DNA of 52,977 nucleotides from Leuconostoc falkenbergense (GCF_014634805.1 NZ_BMBS01000009.1:1-52977); one strand, 5' to 3'. Positions 1 to 9,776 are shown, numbered from the stretch's first letter. Numbers and translations are program-made. The notes: generated from the letters alone by a model not told the origin.

Positions 1-13
1 TTTAGAATAAATC

Positions 14-56
14 AAAAATAGGTGAAGACTATCTCCGCCGAGATTAATCTTCACCT
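14..56 (-). terminator. Rho-independent terminator after ppx
   Basis: On the minus strand a 9-bp outer stem (AGGTGAAGA with TCTTCACCT) encloses an inner ATCTC/GAGAT stem and is followed by a short T run. It lies about 20 nt after the ppx stop and closes the polyphosphate operon. Confidence 0.85.
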
Positions 57-75
57 TTAATGTTAGTAAGTTTTA

Positions 76-1047
76 TTAGTCAATTGTCATGGCTGCTGGC
101 TCAGGTGCTATGACATCATGTCCTGTTTCACGTTTGATTGTTTCAAATAAAATGCCTTCACGTAGACCAGATTGAGAGAAAATAACCTGCTGTCCACTCA
201 ATAAAATCAGCAATTCCATCAAAGGTAGTAATCCACCAATAATAATATCCCCACGTTCTTTAGCTAAACCAGCCATTTTTTTACGTTCATTCAAATCTTT
301 ACTTAAGATCATTTGATAAATCGCAGTAGCATCTTGTGTGCTCAAATGGTAGCCATGAACTGGTAAATCAACAATTTTCTTCTGTCGACGCGAAATCTTT
401 GCTAATGTTCTATTGCTGCCTCCTAGCGCAACCAAAGGTAAATTTGCTGCCTCATTTAGCCACGAGACATCACCAAACATTCTGCGTAAGGCAACGGTAG
501 CTTCAAACAATGAAGCCGCGCTTACAATATCTTTTTCTAGGTAACCTTCACTAATTGTGACAGCGCCAATGGGCAAACTCACTTCATGTAACGCTTCCTT
601 GTTTCTGACTAGCACTAATTCAGCCGAAGCACCGCCAGTGTCTAGTATCAACGCATCATTGATGTTAAGTGTGTTGACAATACCAACATAATCAAAATGC
701 GCTTCCTGCTCACCAGTTAAGACTTCCAACGGCCACACCATTGTATTTTTAAACGCCACTAAAAATTCATCTTGGTTAGCAGCCTGACGTACTGCAGCCG
801 TCGCTACGGCCCTCACATTAATATCTGTTTCAGGATAAACTGATAACGCTTTTTTAAAATGTTTAAGCGCATCTAATGTCCGCTCAATGGCTTCTGGTTG
901 CAAAATTTTATCTTCACCCATGCCTTCAGACAAACGTACCATTTCTTGATAACGTTCCAACACCTCATAGTGACCATCTTGATGGTATTTACTAATCGTC
1001 ATACGGACTGAGTTAGATCCTAAGTCTATTACCGCTAGTATTGTCAT
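76..1047 (-). CDS. ppx: Exopolyphosphatase, Ppx/GppA family
   Basis: The 323-residue product fits the short, two-domain ASKHA form of Ppx/GppA phosphatases, which remove terminal phosphate from polyphosphate or pppGpp in the cytoplasm. The phosphate-1 motif IDLGSNS (about residues 7-13) and the phosphate-2 motif DTGGASAEL (136-144) are both intact, so it should be active. There is no HD domain. Its ATG overlaps the ppk stop codon (ATGA), showing translational coupling in a ppx2-ppk-ppx operon. Polyphosphate rather than pppGpp as the substrate is inferred from the ppk neighbour. Confidence 0.9.
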   Translation of the reverse strand: MTILAVIDLGSNSVRMTISKYHQDGHYEVLERYQEMVRLSEGMGEDKILQPEAIERTLDALKHFKKALSVYPETDINVRAVATAAVRQAANQDEFLVAFKNTMVWPLEVLTGEQEAHFDYVGIVNTLNINDALILDTGGASAELVLVRNKEALHEVSLPIGAVTISEGYLEKDIVSAASLFEATVALRRMFGDVSWLNEAANLPLVALGGSNRTLAKISRRQKKIVDLPVHGYHLSTQDATAIYQMILSKDLNERKKMAGLAKERGDIIIGGLLPLMELLILLSGQQVIFSQSGLREGILFETIKRETGHDVIAPEPAAMTID

Positions 1048-3176
1048 ACTTCCTCCCCTGTAAATGGATTGTTGATTGGTTCGAAATCTCGGCGCCGATG
1101 TAACGCCTCTTCACGTTGTTGTAATTCAATTTGTTCTGCCAATGAGGCCGCAATGAAGAACTCTTGAGCATTGCTAGCCGACAAACCCCGTCGATCAATT
1201 TTTTCAAACACACCATCGTCTTGCAAAACACGTGTTTTAACATTGTCTTCCCACATGGTTTGGAAAATTGATAATACACGTTGTCGTAGGGTAAGATTCT
1301 TAATAGGAAATAGCAACTCAACACGGCGATCCAAATTTCTGGTCATCAAATCCGCTGATGATAGGTAAACTTCTGGGTTCCCATCATTTTCAAAACTATA
1401 AATGCGACTATGCTCCAAAAAACGACCAACAATCGAATGTACTTCAATCTTATCACTAATTTTTGGAATACCAACACGTAACATCACAATACCACGCACA
1501 ATTAATTCAACTGGTACACCAGCCTCACTGGCTTCATATAAATGTCGAATCATGTGTTCATCTGAGAGTGAGTTAAATTTCATTTTAATGCCTGCTGGTT
1601 TGCCAGCTTTTGCATTGGCCATTTCAGCGTGAATTCTGTCGTAAATAAACTCGCGAATGCCCTCTGGTGACATATGCAATTGGTGGAAATACACGGGATC
1701 TGAATAGCCAGTCAAAATATTAAAAATAGAAGCAACATCTGCTCCTAACTCACCATCACTGGTAAACAAGCCAAGGTCTGTATAAAAATTAGCTGTCACG
1801 TCATTATAATTACCGGTTCCTAAATGGACATACCGTCGAATGGTATCATCTTCCCGACGAACCACCAATGCAACTTTGGCGTGAACTTTTAAACCACGCA
1901 ATCCATAGACAACATGAACACCTTTTTGCTCTAATTCCCTCGCCCAGTGAACATTATTTTCTTCATCAAAGCGGGCTTTAATTTCAACTAGCACAGTCAC
2001 TTGTTTTCCTTGTTGCGCTGCGTCTGCCAATGCTTTGATGATTGGTGAATTACCTGAAACACGATAGAGTGTCATTTTAATTGCCAAAACATTTTCATCG
2101 CGAGCAGCCGTTTGAATAAACTGCACCACTGGTTTGAAAGTGTCATAAGGATGGTGCAATAGATAATCACGTTGTTTAATACTGGCAAACATTTTTTCAG
2201 GTACCAAATCAGGATTTTCATAGCCCTTAAAATGTGAAAATTCTAGCGTTGGCGCATCAATCAACTTCAGCCAAGCATCTAAAAACGTTAAATCGATTGC
2301 GCCATTTACATCATATACACGTTCATCTGGTACTTCTAACGCTTTAATTAGCTTATTCATCAACGTTTTGCTTGTGTTGGCACTAACAATGACGCGAATA
2401 ACGCGACCACGCTCACGTTCTTGCAATTTACTTTGCACTTCTTGCAGAATGTTTGGCGTATCTTCATCATCAGCGACGTCTAATTCCATATCGCGCAAAA
2501 TATGGAAGACCGTTGACTCTTTAATCGTATAGCCTTGAAATAATGCATCAAGAAACTGCTGGACGACTTCTTCAATCAAAATGACTTGATTAGACTCTGG
2601 TAATGCAATCACACGTCCTGATGTTGTTGGGACCTGCAAGACAGCTATATGCTTTTCTGATTTTTCATCGTCTTTTTTTAAGCGAACACCAATGTTCAAC
2701 GTATCATTTGCCAAAAATGGAAACGGACGCGTGCTGTCAATTGCCATTGGCGTTAAGACCGGCAACAATTCCTCATCAAAAAAGCGCTTTAAAAAACTTA
2801 GCTGTTCGGCACTTAAATCTTCGGCATGCTTTAACTCATAACCATTTTTTTTGAGTGCTGGTAAAATACTGCGATTTAATACTTGGTACTGATTTTTAAT
2901 TTGTTCTCCAGCTGCTTCAGAAATAATATCTAGCTGTTCTTTTGGCAGTAGTCCTGCTGCATCAGGCTTGTCATGTCCAACAAAAACTTGCTGCTGCAAA
3001 CTCGCTACACGCACCATGAACCACTCATCCATATTTTTTTGCGTGATAGCTAAAAACTTGGCTCGTTCTAATAATGGATTTTGAGTATCTCTTGCTTCCT
3101 CTAAAACACGGTCATTGAACGCTAACCAACTTACTTCTCGATTGACATAGTATTTTGGTAATTTTAATTCACTCAT
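1044..3176 (-). CDS. ppk1: Polyphosphate kinase 1
   Basis: Reversibly transfers the gamma phosphate of ATP onto polyphosphate. The 710 residues match the usual PPK1 length. The phospholipase-D-like catalytic half shows the autophosphorylated histidine region KVHAKVAL (His432) and the second site VHLGTGNYN (His451). The gene sits 9 nt after an upstream Ppx-like gene and overlaps the following ppx by 4 nt, so synthesis and hydrolysis of polyphosphate are co-transcribed. Confidence 0.96.
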   Translation of the reverse strand: MSELKLPKYYVNREVSWLAFNDRVLEEARDTQNPLLERAKFLAITQKNMDEWFMVRVASLQQQVFVGHDKPDAAGLLPKEQLDIISEAAGEQIKNQYQVLNRSILPALKKNGYELKHAEDLSAEQLSFLKRFFDEELLPVLTPMAIDSTRPFPFLANDTLNIGVRLKKDDEKSEKHIAVLQVPTTSGRVIALPESNQVILIEEVVQQFLDALFQGYTIKESTVFHILRDMELDVADDEDTPNILQEVQSKLQERERGRVIRVIVSANTSKTLMNKLIKALEVPDERVYDVNGAIDLTFLDAWLKLIDAPTLEFSHFKGYENPDLVPEKMFASIKQRDYLLHHPYDTFKPVVQFIQTAARDENVLAIKMTLYRVSGNSPIIKALADAAQQGKQVTVLVEIKARFDEENNVHWARELEQKGVHVVYGLRGLKVHAKVALVVRREDDTIRRYVHLGTGNYNDVTANFYTDLGLFTSDGELGADVASIFNILTGYSDPVYFHQLHMSPEGIREFIYDRIHAEMANAKAGKPAGIKMKFNSLSDEHMIRHLYEASEAGVPVELIVRGIVMLRVGIPKISDKIEVHSIVGRFLEHSRIYSFENDGNPEVYLSSADLMTRNLDRRVELLFPIKNLTLRQRVLSIFQTMWEDNVKTRVLQDDGVFEKIDRRGLSASNAQEFFIAASLAEQIELQQREEALHRRRDFEPINNPFTGEEV

Positions 3177-3185
3177 AATCGTTGC

Positions 3186-4664
3186 CTAGCCTCTCTTCCC
3201 TTGTCGTTTCAACACAATAGGCATACCAAACACTGCCTCAAAGAACCTTGCCTTGTCAGTAAAAACATAAATTTCTAATTGCAAATCTAACGGTGTGTGC
3301 CCTGTCACAACAACTTTTTCTGCTTGCACAGACACCGTTAATTTAGTAATTTTTTGCAAACGACTATCATCCAACGCATCTGCTAATCTTAGTAGCGCAG
3401 CCATCTTAGCAATTCGGATACGCTGCCTTGGGGAAAACTCATTGGTAGCACGTAATGCATTGTCCGGCGTTTCAGCGCTATGATAGCGTGCTATGGCTGC
3501 AATCATGCGTTGTTCCGAAGTCGACAAACCATGAAAGTCAATTCCCTCTAATATTTCTTCCGAATACTGATAATGTCGCTGTGAATTAATAAAACTACCG
3601 ACATCATGTGTCAAAGCAGCGACCCCTAGCAAAAGACGATCACGCGCGTCCAAACGATGAATTTTTTTCAAACGATCAAATAATCGCCATGCATATTGTA
3701 GAACAATTTCACGATGCTTATCCTCAACCATATAACGATCAGCAATCCCGCGCGCTGCCGTAATAATGTCTTGTTGCGCCGTTGTGTCTTTAACAACTAA
3801 CCCATCCAATACGGTTAAATTACTAATATGCAACTTTTTGGCAGATACAGCAGACATCACATTGAGCACTAATACAGCTTCCATGTAAATCATCCAAATA
3901 TCTTTATCGTCAATGGTGTATTCTTCCGAAATTGCTTGATTATTCATACGAGTAAAATTTGCAACCAGATTCTCAACATCTTTTTTCGTAATAGTTACTG
4001 AAGATTGATTCGCCAAAAACACGTTGTTTAAAACATCAGCACCTAACAAAACAACACTGTCGGCTTGTTGAAAAGGTGGCAACATATGCCAAAAATCAGC
4101 AAGTTTACTATTAATAAATTCAGGTACAAGATCTGAAATCTGTGTGATTTCTGCTGTCATTTTGCGAATTGATTGGGTCAATCTAACCGGTCCAATAGCA
4201 GAATGTTGTGAAAATTTAAACTGTTCATTTTCAAAGTAAGACAAATCAATTCTCGTAGAGCTAACACCTAAAACAAAAGCATTTCCACCACTTAAAACCT
4301 TTTGTTCATGCATGCGTAGTGCCAATTGGCGATAGTAATTTTCTTGATTCGCATTTAACCAACGCAATGTTAATCCTGTCACATTTTCTACCTGATCAAC
4401 AAAGTACACAGCGTTAGGCATTTTTGACAAATTTTCACTACCAAATAGACGAACAGTCGTCACATCATAATCTCGCAACAATTGCTGAAAACGCTGTAAT
4501 TGAGATAAGGCACGCTGCATGACCTCGGTTGAAAAATGCCTCAGCTCTAAATCATTTTCACTATATTCACGTTTGACAGTTTCAATTTTATGACCACTGC
4601 CATCAACAATTTGTAATTCTGCAACACCTGAGTTGAGTAAAATAATACCTTGTAATTTTGCCAT
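3186..4664 (-). CDS. Ppx/GppA-like protein with degenerate ASKHA domain and C-terminal HD domain
   Basis: 492 residues, in the size range of long Ppx/GppA proteins. The C-terminal half (about 310-440) is an HD phosphohydrolase-like domain with the His-Asp pair at 353-354 (LTHDVGS). The N-terminal half keeps the Ppx fold pattern, but both nucleotide/phosphate motifs are lost: the usual DLGSNS is LLNSGVAE (about 9-16), and the GGASxEL motif is GGNAFVLG. It is first in the operon with ppk and ppx. By sequence it is more likely a regulatory or HD-active paralogue than an exopolyphosphatase; the HD substrate is unknown. Confidence 0.8.
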   Translation of the reverse strand: MAKLQGIILLNSGVAELQIVDGSGHKIETVKREYSENDLELRHFSTEVMQRALSQLQRFQQLLRDYDVTTVRLFGSENLSKMPNAVYFVDQVENVTGLTLRWLNANQENYYRQLALRMHEQKVLSGGNAFVLGVSSTRIDLSYFENEQFKFSQHSAIGPVRLTQSIRKMTAEITQISDLVPEFINSKLADFWHMLPPFQQADSVVLLGADVLNNVFLANQSSVTITKKDVENLVANFTRMNNQAISEEYTIDDKDIWMIYMEAVLVLNVMSAVSAKKLHISNLTVLDGLVVKDTTAQQDIITAARGIADRYMVEDKHREIVLQYAWRLFDRLKKIHRLDARDRLLLGVAALTHDVGSFINSQRHYQYSEEILEGIDFHGLSTSEQRMIAAIARYHSAETPDNALRATNEFSPRQRIRIAKMAALLRLADALDDSRLQKITKLTVSVQAEKVVVTGHTPLDLQLEIYVFTDKARFFEAVFGMPIVLKRQGKRG

Positions 4665-4753
4665 TAAAAGTGTCCTCTCTGGCTAGTTTAACATATTTTT
4701 GTAAAGATATTGTTTACAATTATCATTAAAATACCATAATAATATTCAGACAC

Positions 4754-5368
4754 TCATTCTGGATTAAAATCACATGTCGACTCATGGTCGTTAATAACAC
4801 CCATCGCTTGCAAATAAGAATATATTGTCACCGGACCAGCAAATTTAAATCCTTGCTTTTTCATATCTTTAGCGACCTGCTGAGATAATGCATTCTGCGC
4901 AACAATTTCTGATGGTCGCGTAATATGATGATTAATTGTTTGATTATCAGTGAAGTGCCACATATATTCAGATAGGCTACCAAAAGTACCCTGTAAATGC
5001 TTAATAATCCGAGCATTGTTAATTGTAGCCGCAATCTTTAAACCATTACGAATGATATTTTCATCTTGCTTTAAACGCAAAACATCAGCTTCCGTCATAC
5101 TTGCGACACGGTCAACGTCAAAATGAAAAAAAGCTTCGTTCAATCCCGAGCGCTTTTTCAATGATATTTCCCAACTTAATCCAGCTTGAAATATTTCCAA
5201 AGTGAGCAATTCAAATAACTTAACATCATTACCACGTAATGGTTTTCCCCACTCAGTATCATGATATTTTGTCATCATGTCAGTGGCTGAATAGTGGCTA
5301 ACCCACTCACATCGTTTAATCATATTGTCAGTCGGAGCGGGTTTTAAAAGATTATCTGTTGGTACCAT
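4754..5368 (-). CDS. tag: DNA-3-methyladenine glycosylase I
   Basis: Excises 3-methyladenine from alkylated DNA (base excision repair). The zinc-snap ligands of the Tag family are visible: Cys20 (KRCEW), His36 (KYHDTEWG), His195 and Cys199 (DHESTC). The 204 residues include an extra N-terminal stretch of about 15 residues before the family-typical start near Met16. The upstream start is kept because an AAGGG Shine-Dalgarno lies about 10 nt before it. Transcribed alone between the eno terminator and the ppx2 operon. Confidence 0.93.
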   Translation of the reverse strand: MVPTDNLLKPAPTDNMIKRCEWVSHYSATDMMTKYHDTEWGKPLRGNDVKLFELLTLEIFQAGLSWEISLKKRSGLNEAFFHFDVDRVASMTEADVLRLKQDENIIRNGLKIAATINNARIIKHLQGTFGSLSEYMWHFTDNQTINHHITRPSEIVAQNALSQQVAKDMKKQGFKFAGPVTIYSYLQAMGVINDHESTCDFNPE

Positions 5369-5399
5369 GATTATTTTACCCTTTTGATTTTTTAGATAC

Positions 5400-5429
5400 T
5401 AAAAAATCATCTCTTAACGAGATGATTTA
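5400..5429 (-). terminator. Terminator after eno
   Basis: On the minus strand AAATCATCTC pairs with GAGATGATTT around a short GTTAA loop and is followed by a T run. It lies just after the eno stop and before tag. Confidence 0.88.
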
Positions 5430-5440
5430 GTAAAGTTAAA

Positions 5441-6793
<1,353 letters not shown>

Positions 6794-6806
6794 TTATACC
6801 ATGTTT

Positions 6807-6837
6807 ATTATATCACACAGCAGCGATAATTTGCCAA
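6807..6837 (-). promoter_or_regulatory. eno promoter (extended -10)
   Basis: TATAAT at 6807-6812 is preceded by TGA (TGN extended -10). TTGGCA at 6832-6837 is a possible -35, but the spacer is 19 nt, so the extended -10 probably does most of the work. Confidence 0.7.
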
Positions 6838-6873
6838 AAATTGATAATGGGATCACAACCAAATAATTGTTGA

Positions 6874-7683
6874 TTAAACCTCTTCTGTATCAAAATCAGG
6901 AATAGTCGGGTTATGGGCAATCGCTACCAATTCCAAAAACTTCTGCGGATCTAACGCTGCGGTGCCGACGAGTACCCCATCAATATCGTCTTGGAGCATA
7001 ATCTCTCGGGCATTTGCAGGCGTAACAGAACCACCATATAAAATTCTAACTTGTTCCGCAATGACTGGTGAATAAAGTTTGGCTAACGTTTGTCTGATTA
7101 AGTGAGCAGCTTTTTGTGCTTGGTCTGCACTTGCTGCTTCTCCCGAGCCAATCGCCCAAGTTGGTTCGTAAGCCAATGTGACATTGCGAATTTGATCAAC
7201 TGAAACGCCTGCCAAGGCAGCTGCGACTTGTGCCACAGATGGTTCAGCATCCATGAATTGCGCATAAGTACTCATATCTTCATCAACATCAATAATGGGG
7301 CGTAACCCGTTACGTAAGGCAGCAGTTACTTTTAGGTTGACAGTTGAATCAGTTTCATTAAAAAACTTTCGGCGTTCAAAATGACCAATCAGCACATATT
7401 TGGCACCAATGTCCTTAAGTGCTTTAGGGGAAGTTTCTCCTGTATAGGCACCACAATCTTCCCAATGAACATTTTCCGCTACTACATGAATTGGTGACTT
7501 TTCTGTGGCACGAACCATGTCTGCCAAAAATAAATCTTGTGCCGCAATACCAGTTTCGACGACTTTTTGGTCAGGTACTTTGTCATTAACCTCATTCAAA
7601 AACGCCATCACATCTGCATGCAATTTGTTAATTTTCCAGTTAGCAACCACGAATGGCACACGTGCCGCTTTATGTTGACTCAT
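6874..7683 (-). CDS. tpiA: Triosephosphate isomerase, divergent
   Basis: TIM-barrel enzyme interconverting DHAP and glyceraldehyde-3-phosphate. Asn15/Lys17 (NWK), the catalytic His101, Glu173 (AYEPTWAIG) and the phosphate-binding LYGGSV motif are present. The Ser of the nearly invariant GHSERR is Phe102 (GHFERR), and the usual PIICVGE region is PIIDVDED. The gene overlaps the preceding coiled-coil gene by 4 nt. Relaxed constraint would fit a heterofermenter that splits xylulose-5-phosphate and has little DHAP flux, but that is inference. Confidence 0.93.
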   Translation of the reverse strand: MSQHKAARVPFVVANWKINKLHADVMAFLNEVNDKVPDQKVVETGIAAQDLFLADMVRATEKSPIHVVAENVHWEDCGAYTGETSPKALKDIGAKYVLIGHFERRKFFNETDSTVNLKVTAALRNGLRPIIDVDEDMSTYAQFMDAEPSVAQVAAALAGVSVDQIRNVTLAYEPTWAIGSGEAASADQAQKAAHLIRQTLAKLYSPVIAEQVRILYGGSVTPANAREIMLQDDIDGVLVGTAALDPQKFLELVAIAHNPTIPDFDTEEV

Positions 7684-8015
7684 TTTTCGTCTCCTTTGAG
7701 CATCATGAAAATAAATGCCGCTTCAATTAACAGTAACCAAATAATATCCCGTGAGGATTCACCAACGACTGACAGTAGAATATAACTCAAAAATAGAGCT
7801 GATAGTCCGCCACCTGTTTTAACTAATGTCCGATAGTATTTACTGGTCGTTAATAACTCTGACAGACGTATATTTTCAGCTTTCAGTTCAGTGACATCAA
7901 GTTTCAACGCCTCTATTTGATCTAGTAAATCATCGTTTTCGTTTTGTAAAATTTCAGTTTGCGCTTTAACTTCAGGATTATCTTCTTCGGCTTTTTTACG
8001 ATTAAAAAATTTCAT
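7680..8015 (-). CDS. Small coiled-coil membrane protein, unknown function
   Basis: 111 residues that I do not recognise. The first 60 or so are highly charged with a leucine-heptad coiled coil (about 20-55). Two hydrophobic segments (about 70-86 and 91-106) follow, with a short charged tail, so the coiled coil probably faces the cytoplasm. It is the first gene of a transcript with tpiA (ATGA overlap). Nothing in the sequence suggests an enzymatic role. Confidence 0.65.
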   Translation of the reverse strand: MKFFNRKKAEEDNPEVKAQTEILQNENDDLLDQIEALKLDVTELKAENIRLSELLTTSKYYRTLVKTGGGLSALFLSYILLSVVGESSRDIIWLLLIEAAFIFMMLKGDEK

Positions 8016-8035
8016 ATCATTTCTCCATTACCTCC

Positions 8036-8065
8036 ATTTTATCAAACTTCGAGGTGTCGCGTCAG
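8036..8065 (-). promoter_or_regulatory. Promoter for the coiled-coil gene and tpiA
   Basis: -10 TAAAAT (8036-8041) with an upstream TGA (extended), an 18-nt spacer and -35 CTGACG (8060-8065). It is divergent from, and about 10 nt away from, the tRNA-Leu promoter. Confidence 0.6.
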
Positions 8066-8075
8066 TAGAATTCTA

Positions 8076-8104
8076 TTGACGTGTCAGCATTAAATGGGTA
8101 TAAT
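8076..8104 (+). promoter_or_regulatory. tRNA-Leu promoter
   Basis: -35 TTGACG (8076-8081), a 17-nt spacer and a perfect -10 TATAAT (8099-8104), ending about 24 nt before the mature tRNA 5' end. Confidence 0.88.
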
Positions 8105-8127
8105 TATAGAGTTGCCAATTATAATAT

Positions 8128-8213
8128 GCAGCTGTGGCGGAATTGGCAGACGCGCAGGATTAAGGATCCTGTGCCCGTTTTAGGGCGTGCGGGTTCGACT
8201 CCCGCCAGCTGCA
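8128..8213 (+). tRNA. tRNA-Leu(AAG)
   Basis: 86-nt class II tRNA with GCAGCTG/CAGCTGC acceptor stem, long variable arm, anticodon stem CAGGA/TCCTG and loop TTAAGGA, giving anticodon AAG. A34 would need deamination to inosine to read several CUN codons. CCA is not encoded. It is the only plus-strand tRNA of the window. Confidence 0.95.
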
Positions 8214-8218
8214 CTACG

Positions 8219-8245
8219 AACGTTCACATTAGTGAGCGTTTTTTT
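8219..8245 (+). terminator. Terminator after tRNA-Leu
   Basis: AACGTTCAC pairs with GTGAGCGTT (one wobble) around an ATTA loop and is followed by seven T. Confidence 0.88.
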
Positions 8246-8267
8246 GTGGGCACTATAATTAATCAAA

Positions 8268-8300
8268 GAAAAAAAGCCCCTATGGTATGAGGCTTTTTAG
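8268..8300 (-). terminator. Terminator after tRNA-Tyr/tRNA-Gln
   Basis: On the minus strand AAAAAGCC-type stem pairs with GGCTTTTT and runs into a T-rich stretch directly after tRNA-Gln. Confidence 0.8.
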
Positions 8301-8301
8301 A

Positions 8302-8373
8302 TTGCCCCTGCTGGATTCGAACCAGCGCATGTCGGTACCAAAAACCGATGCCTTACCGCTTGGCGAAGGGGCA
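8302..8373 (-). tRNA. tRNA-Gln(TTG)
   Basis: 72 nt, acceptor TGCCCCT/AGGGGCA, anticodon loop TTTTGGT giving TTG, discriminator A. CCA is not encoded. Co-transcribed with tRNA-Tyr. Confidence 0.95.
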
Positions 8374-8412
8374 ATAGTTAATTTATTTTGCCGTTAACTA
8401 TTAAATCGGCAA

Positions 8413-8495
8413 TGGGAGCGGTAGGATTCGAACCTACGAACCCGAAGGAACGGAGTTACAGTCCGTCGCGTTTAGCCAGACTTCGCTACACTCCC
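8413..8495 (-). tRNA. tRNA-Tyr(GTA)
   Basis: 83-nt class II tRNA, acceptor GGGAGTG/CGCTCCC, anticodon stem ACGGA/TCCGT and loop CTGTAAC giving GTA. CCA is not encoded. Confidence 0.95.
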
Positions 8496-8515
8496 ATATC
8501 TCAAACAACTCTACT

Positions 8516-8544
8516 ATCATATCAAATATCGTTGTTCTTGACAA
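8516..8544 (-). promoter_or_regulatory. Promoter for tRNA-Tyr/tRNA-Gln
   Basis: -35 TTGTCA (8539-8544), 17-nt spacer and -10 TATGAT (8516-8521), about 20 nt before tRNA-Tyr and immediately after the mupG-like stop. Confidence 0.83.
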
Positions 8545-8550
8545 CCCCTT

Positions 8551-9639
8551 TTAGCCACGTATCAAATCAAAATTGCCCCATGGTTGAATTAGTGGTAATA
8601 AATTCAAGTCATCTTCATGAATGTGGCCAACCACATTGATGCGACCATCGTTGGGTAAATCACGCAACGCAATTTGCAGTTCGCCTTTATATTGACCAAA
8701 TTCATTATTGTCAATTAATAAGTCACCACGTTTAATCGCGTTGGTGTGTTTAGCTGGAAAATCTTCGTCTTTATAGATAACACGTGTCATGGAAGACCGC
8801 AAAACATAGTCAGATTTGTCACCACGATACATTTGTTCTTGATTAAAGAGCACCGCTTGTTCTGCTTGACTCAAGTCATTTGCCGTCACAACGCGTAGTC
8901 GTGGACGTCCGAGTTTAAAAGCATCACCAGCCGCCTTTAAATCGGCTTCCGACGCAAATGCATTGCCTATGATAACGTCATCAATTAAACCGCCCAACCG
9001 CAATTCTTGAATCTGTGTTGCAATTGGTAAATTACGATGATCTTCAAGTGAAACGAGACCATCAGATACTGGCCAAGGGCCAAAAGTGCCACTGGGTGCA
9101 TTTACGAATGCGGCTGTCCGTAAGTGATGATTACGATATTGTGTTGACGTGTTAGCAAAATAGTCACGTCCCAATCCCGTAAATCGCTGTGGGTAAAAAT
9201 TATGTGACCCAATCAGGTTATCACGATTTGGCACATAATCAACGATTTGATCAATATAGTGTGTTCCTCGAGACATATTGACCTCGATTTTGAGACCATA
9301 GGGATTTTGCGTCATTGCCGCTTCTTCTTGCCCTGTGAAACCTAAATCAAGCCGTATGCCCCAAGCGCCCAAGTCAGCAAAGAATTTCAAATTATTGTAA
9401 TCAACGCCTAATTGGTCAAAAAGGGCTGGATTTATGTCAAGGATTGTTTTCATCCCCAAGTCATTACCAACAGCAATTATTTTTTTAAAGTCAGCAATAA
9501 CTGCATCTGCATCACCTTTTATTTCTAATAACGATGTAAAAATTCTTGTGAAACCATACTGCGCAGCTTGCTTTAAATAGGCTGCATTATCTTCAAAACT
9601 TGCTTGTGATGGATAAATTGATAGTCCTAATTCTGGCAT
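8551..9639 (-). CDS. mupG: MupG-like (DUF871) family protein, probable 6-phospho-N-acetylmuramidase
   Basis: 362 residues with the DUF871 layout: an N-terminal TIM barrel opening with LGLSIYPSQASFEDNAAYL and a smaller C-terminal beta domain. Characterised MupG hydrolyses MurNAc-6-phosphate-GlcNAc during cell-wall recycling in the cytoplasm. No other muropeptide-recycling gene is adjacent, so the exact substrate is inferred from the family. The promoter carries a CcpA-type cre site, which suggests catabolite repression. Confidence 0.75.
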   Translation of the reverse strand: MPELGLSIYPSQASFEDNAAYLKQAAQYGFTRIFTSLLEIKGDADAVIADFKKIIAVGNDLGMKTILDINPALFDQLGVDYNNLKFFADLGAWGIRLDLGFTGQEEAAMTQNPYGLKIEVNMSRGTHYIDQIVDYVPNRDNLIGSHNFYPQRFTGLGRDYFANTSTQYRNHHLRTAAFVNAPSGTFGPWPVSDGLVSLEDHRNLPIATQIQELRLGGLIDDVIIGNAFASEADLKAAGDAFKLGRPRLRVVTANDLSQAEQAVLFNQEQMYRGDKSDYVLRSSMTRVIYKDEDFPAKHTNAIKRGDLLIDNNEFGQYKGELQIALRDLPNDGRINVVGHIHEDDLNLLPLIQPWGNFDLIRG

Positions 9640-9665
9640 TTATTCGCTCCTTTTCCATTAATAAC

Positions 9666-9695
9666 ATTATAACGTAACCGCTTACATTTTGTTGA
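9666..9695 (-). promoter_or_regulatory. mupG-like promoter with cre site
   Basis: -10 TATAAT (9666-9671), 18-nt spacer, -35-like TCAACA (9690-9695). The 16-nt ATGTAAGCGGTTACGT (9672-9687) fills the spacer and fits the cre consensus, so CcpA binding would block RNA polymerase. Confidence 0.78.
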
Positions 9696-9716
9696 TGTTT
9701 TTTATTAGGAGAAAAC

Positions 9717-9750
9717 AAAAAGCGTCTAATACAAGGATTAGACGCTTTGA
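9717..9750 (-). terminator. Terminator after the PQ-loop pseudogene
   Basis: AAAGCGTCTAAT pairs with ATTAGACGCTTT around a CCTTGT loop on the minus strand, followed by a short T run. Confidence 0.85.
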
Positions 9751-9776
9751 AATCACCAGGGCGATTATCTGTGACC

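Noticed and set aside
1013-1324. Minus-strand ORF overlapping the ppx/ppk junction
   Set aside because: Shadow frame of two clear genes, with no Shine-Dalgarno.
8081-8290. Plus-strand ORF across tRNA-Leu
   Set aside because: It is the tRNA sequence and its terminator read as protein.
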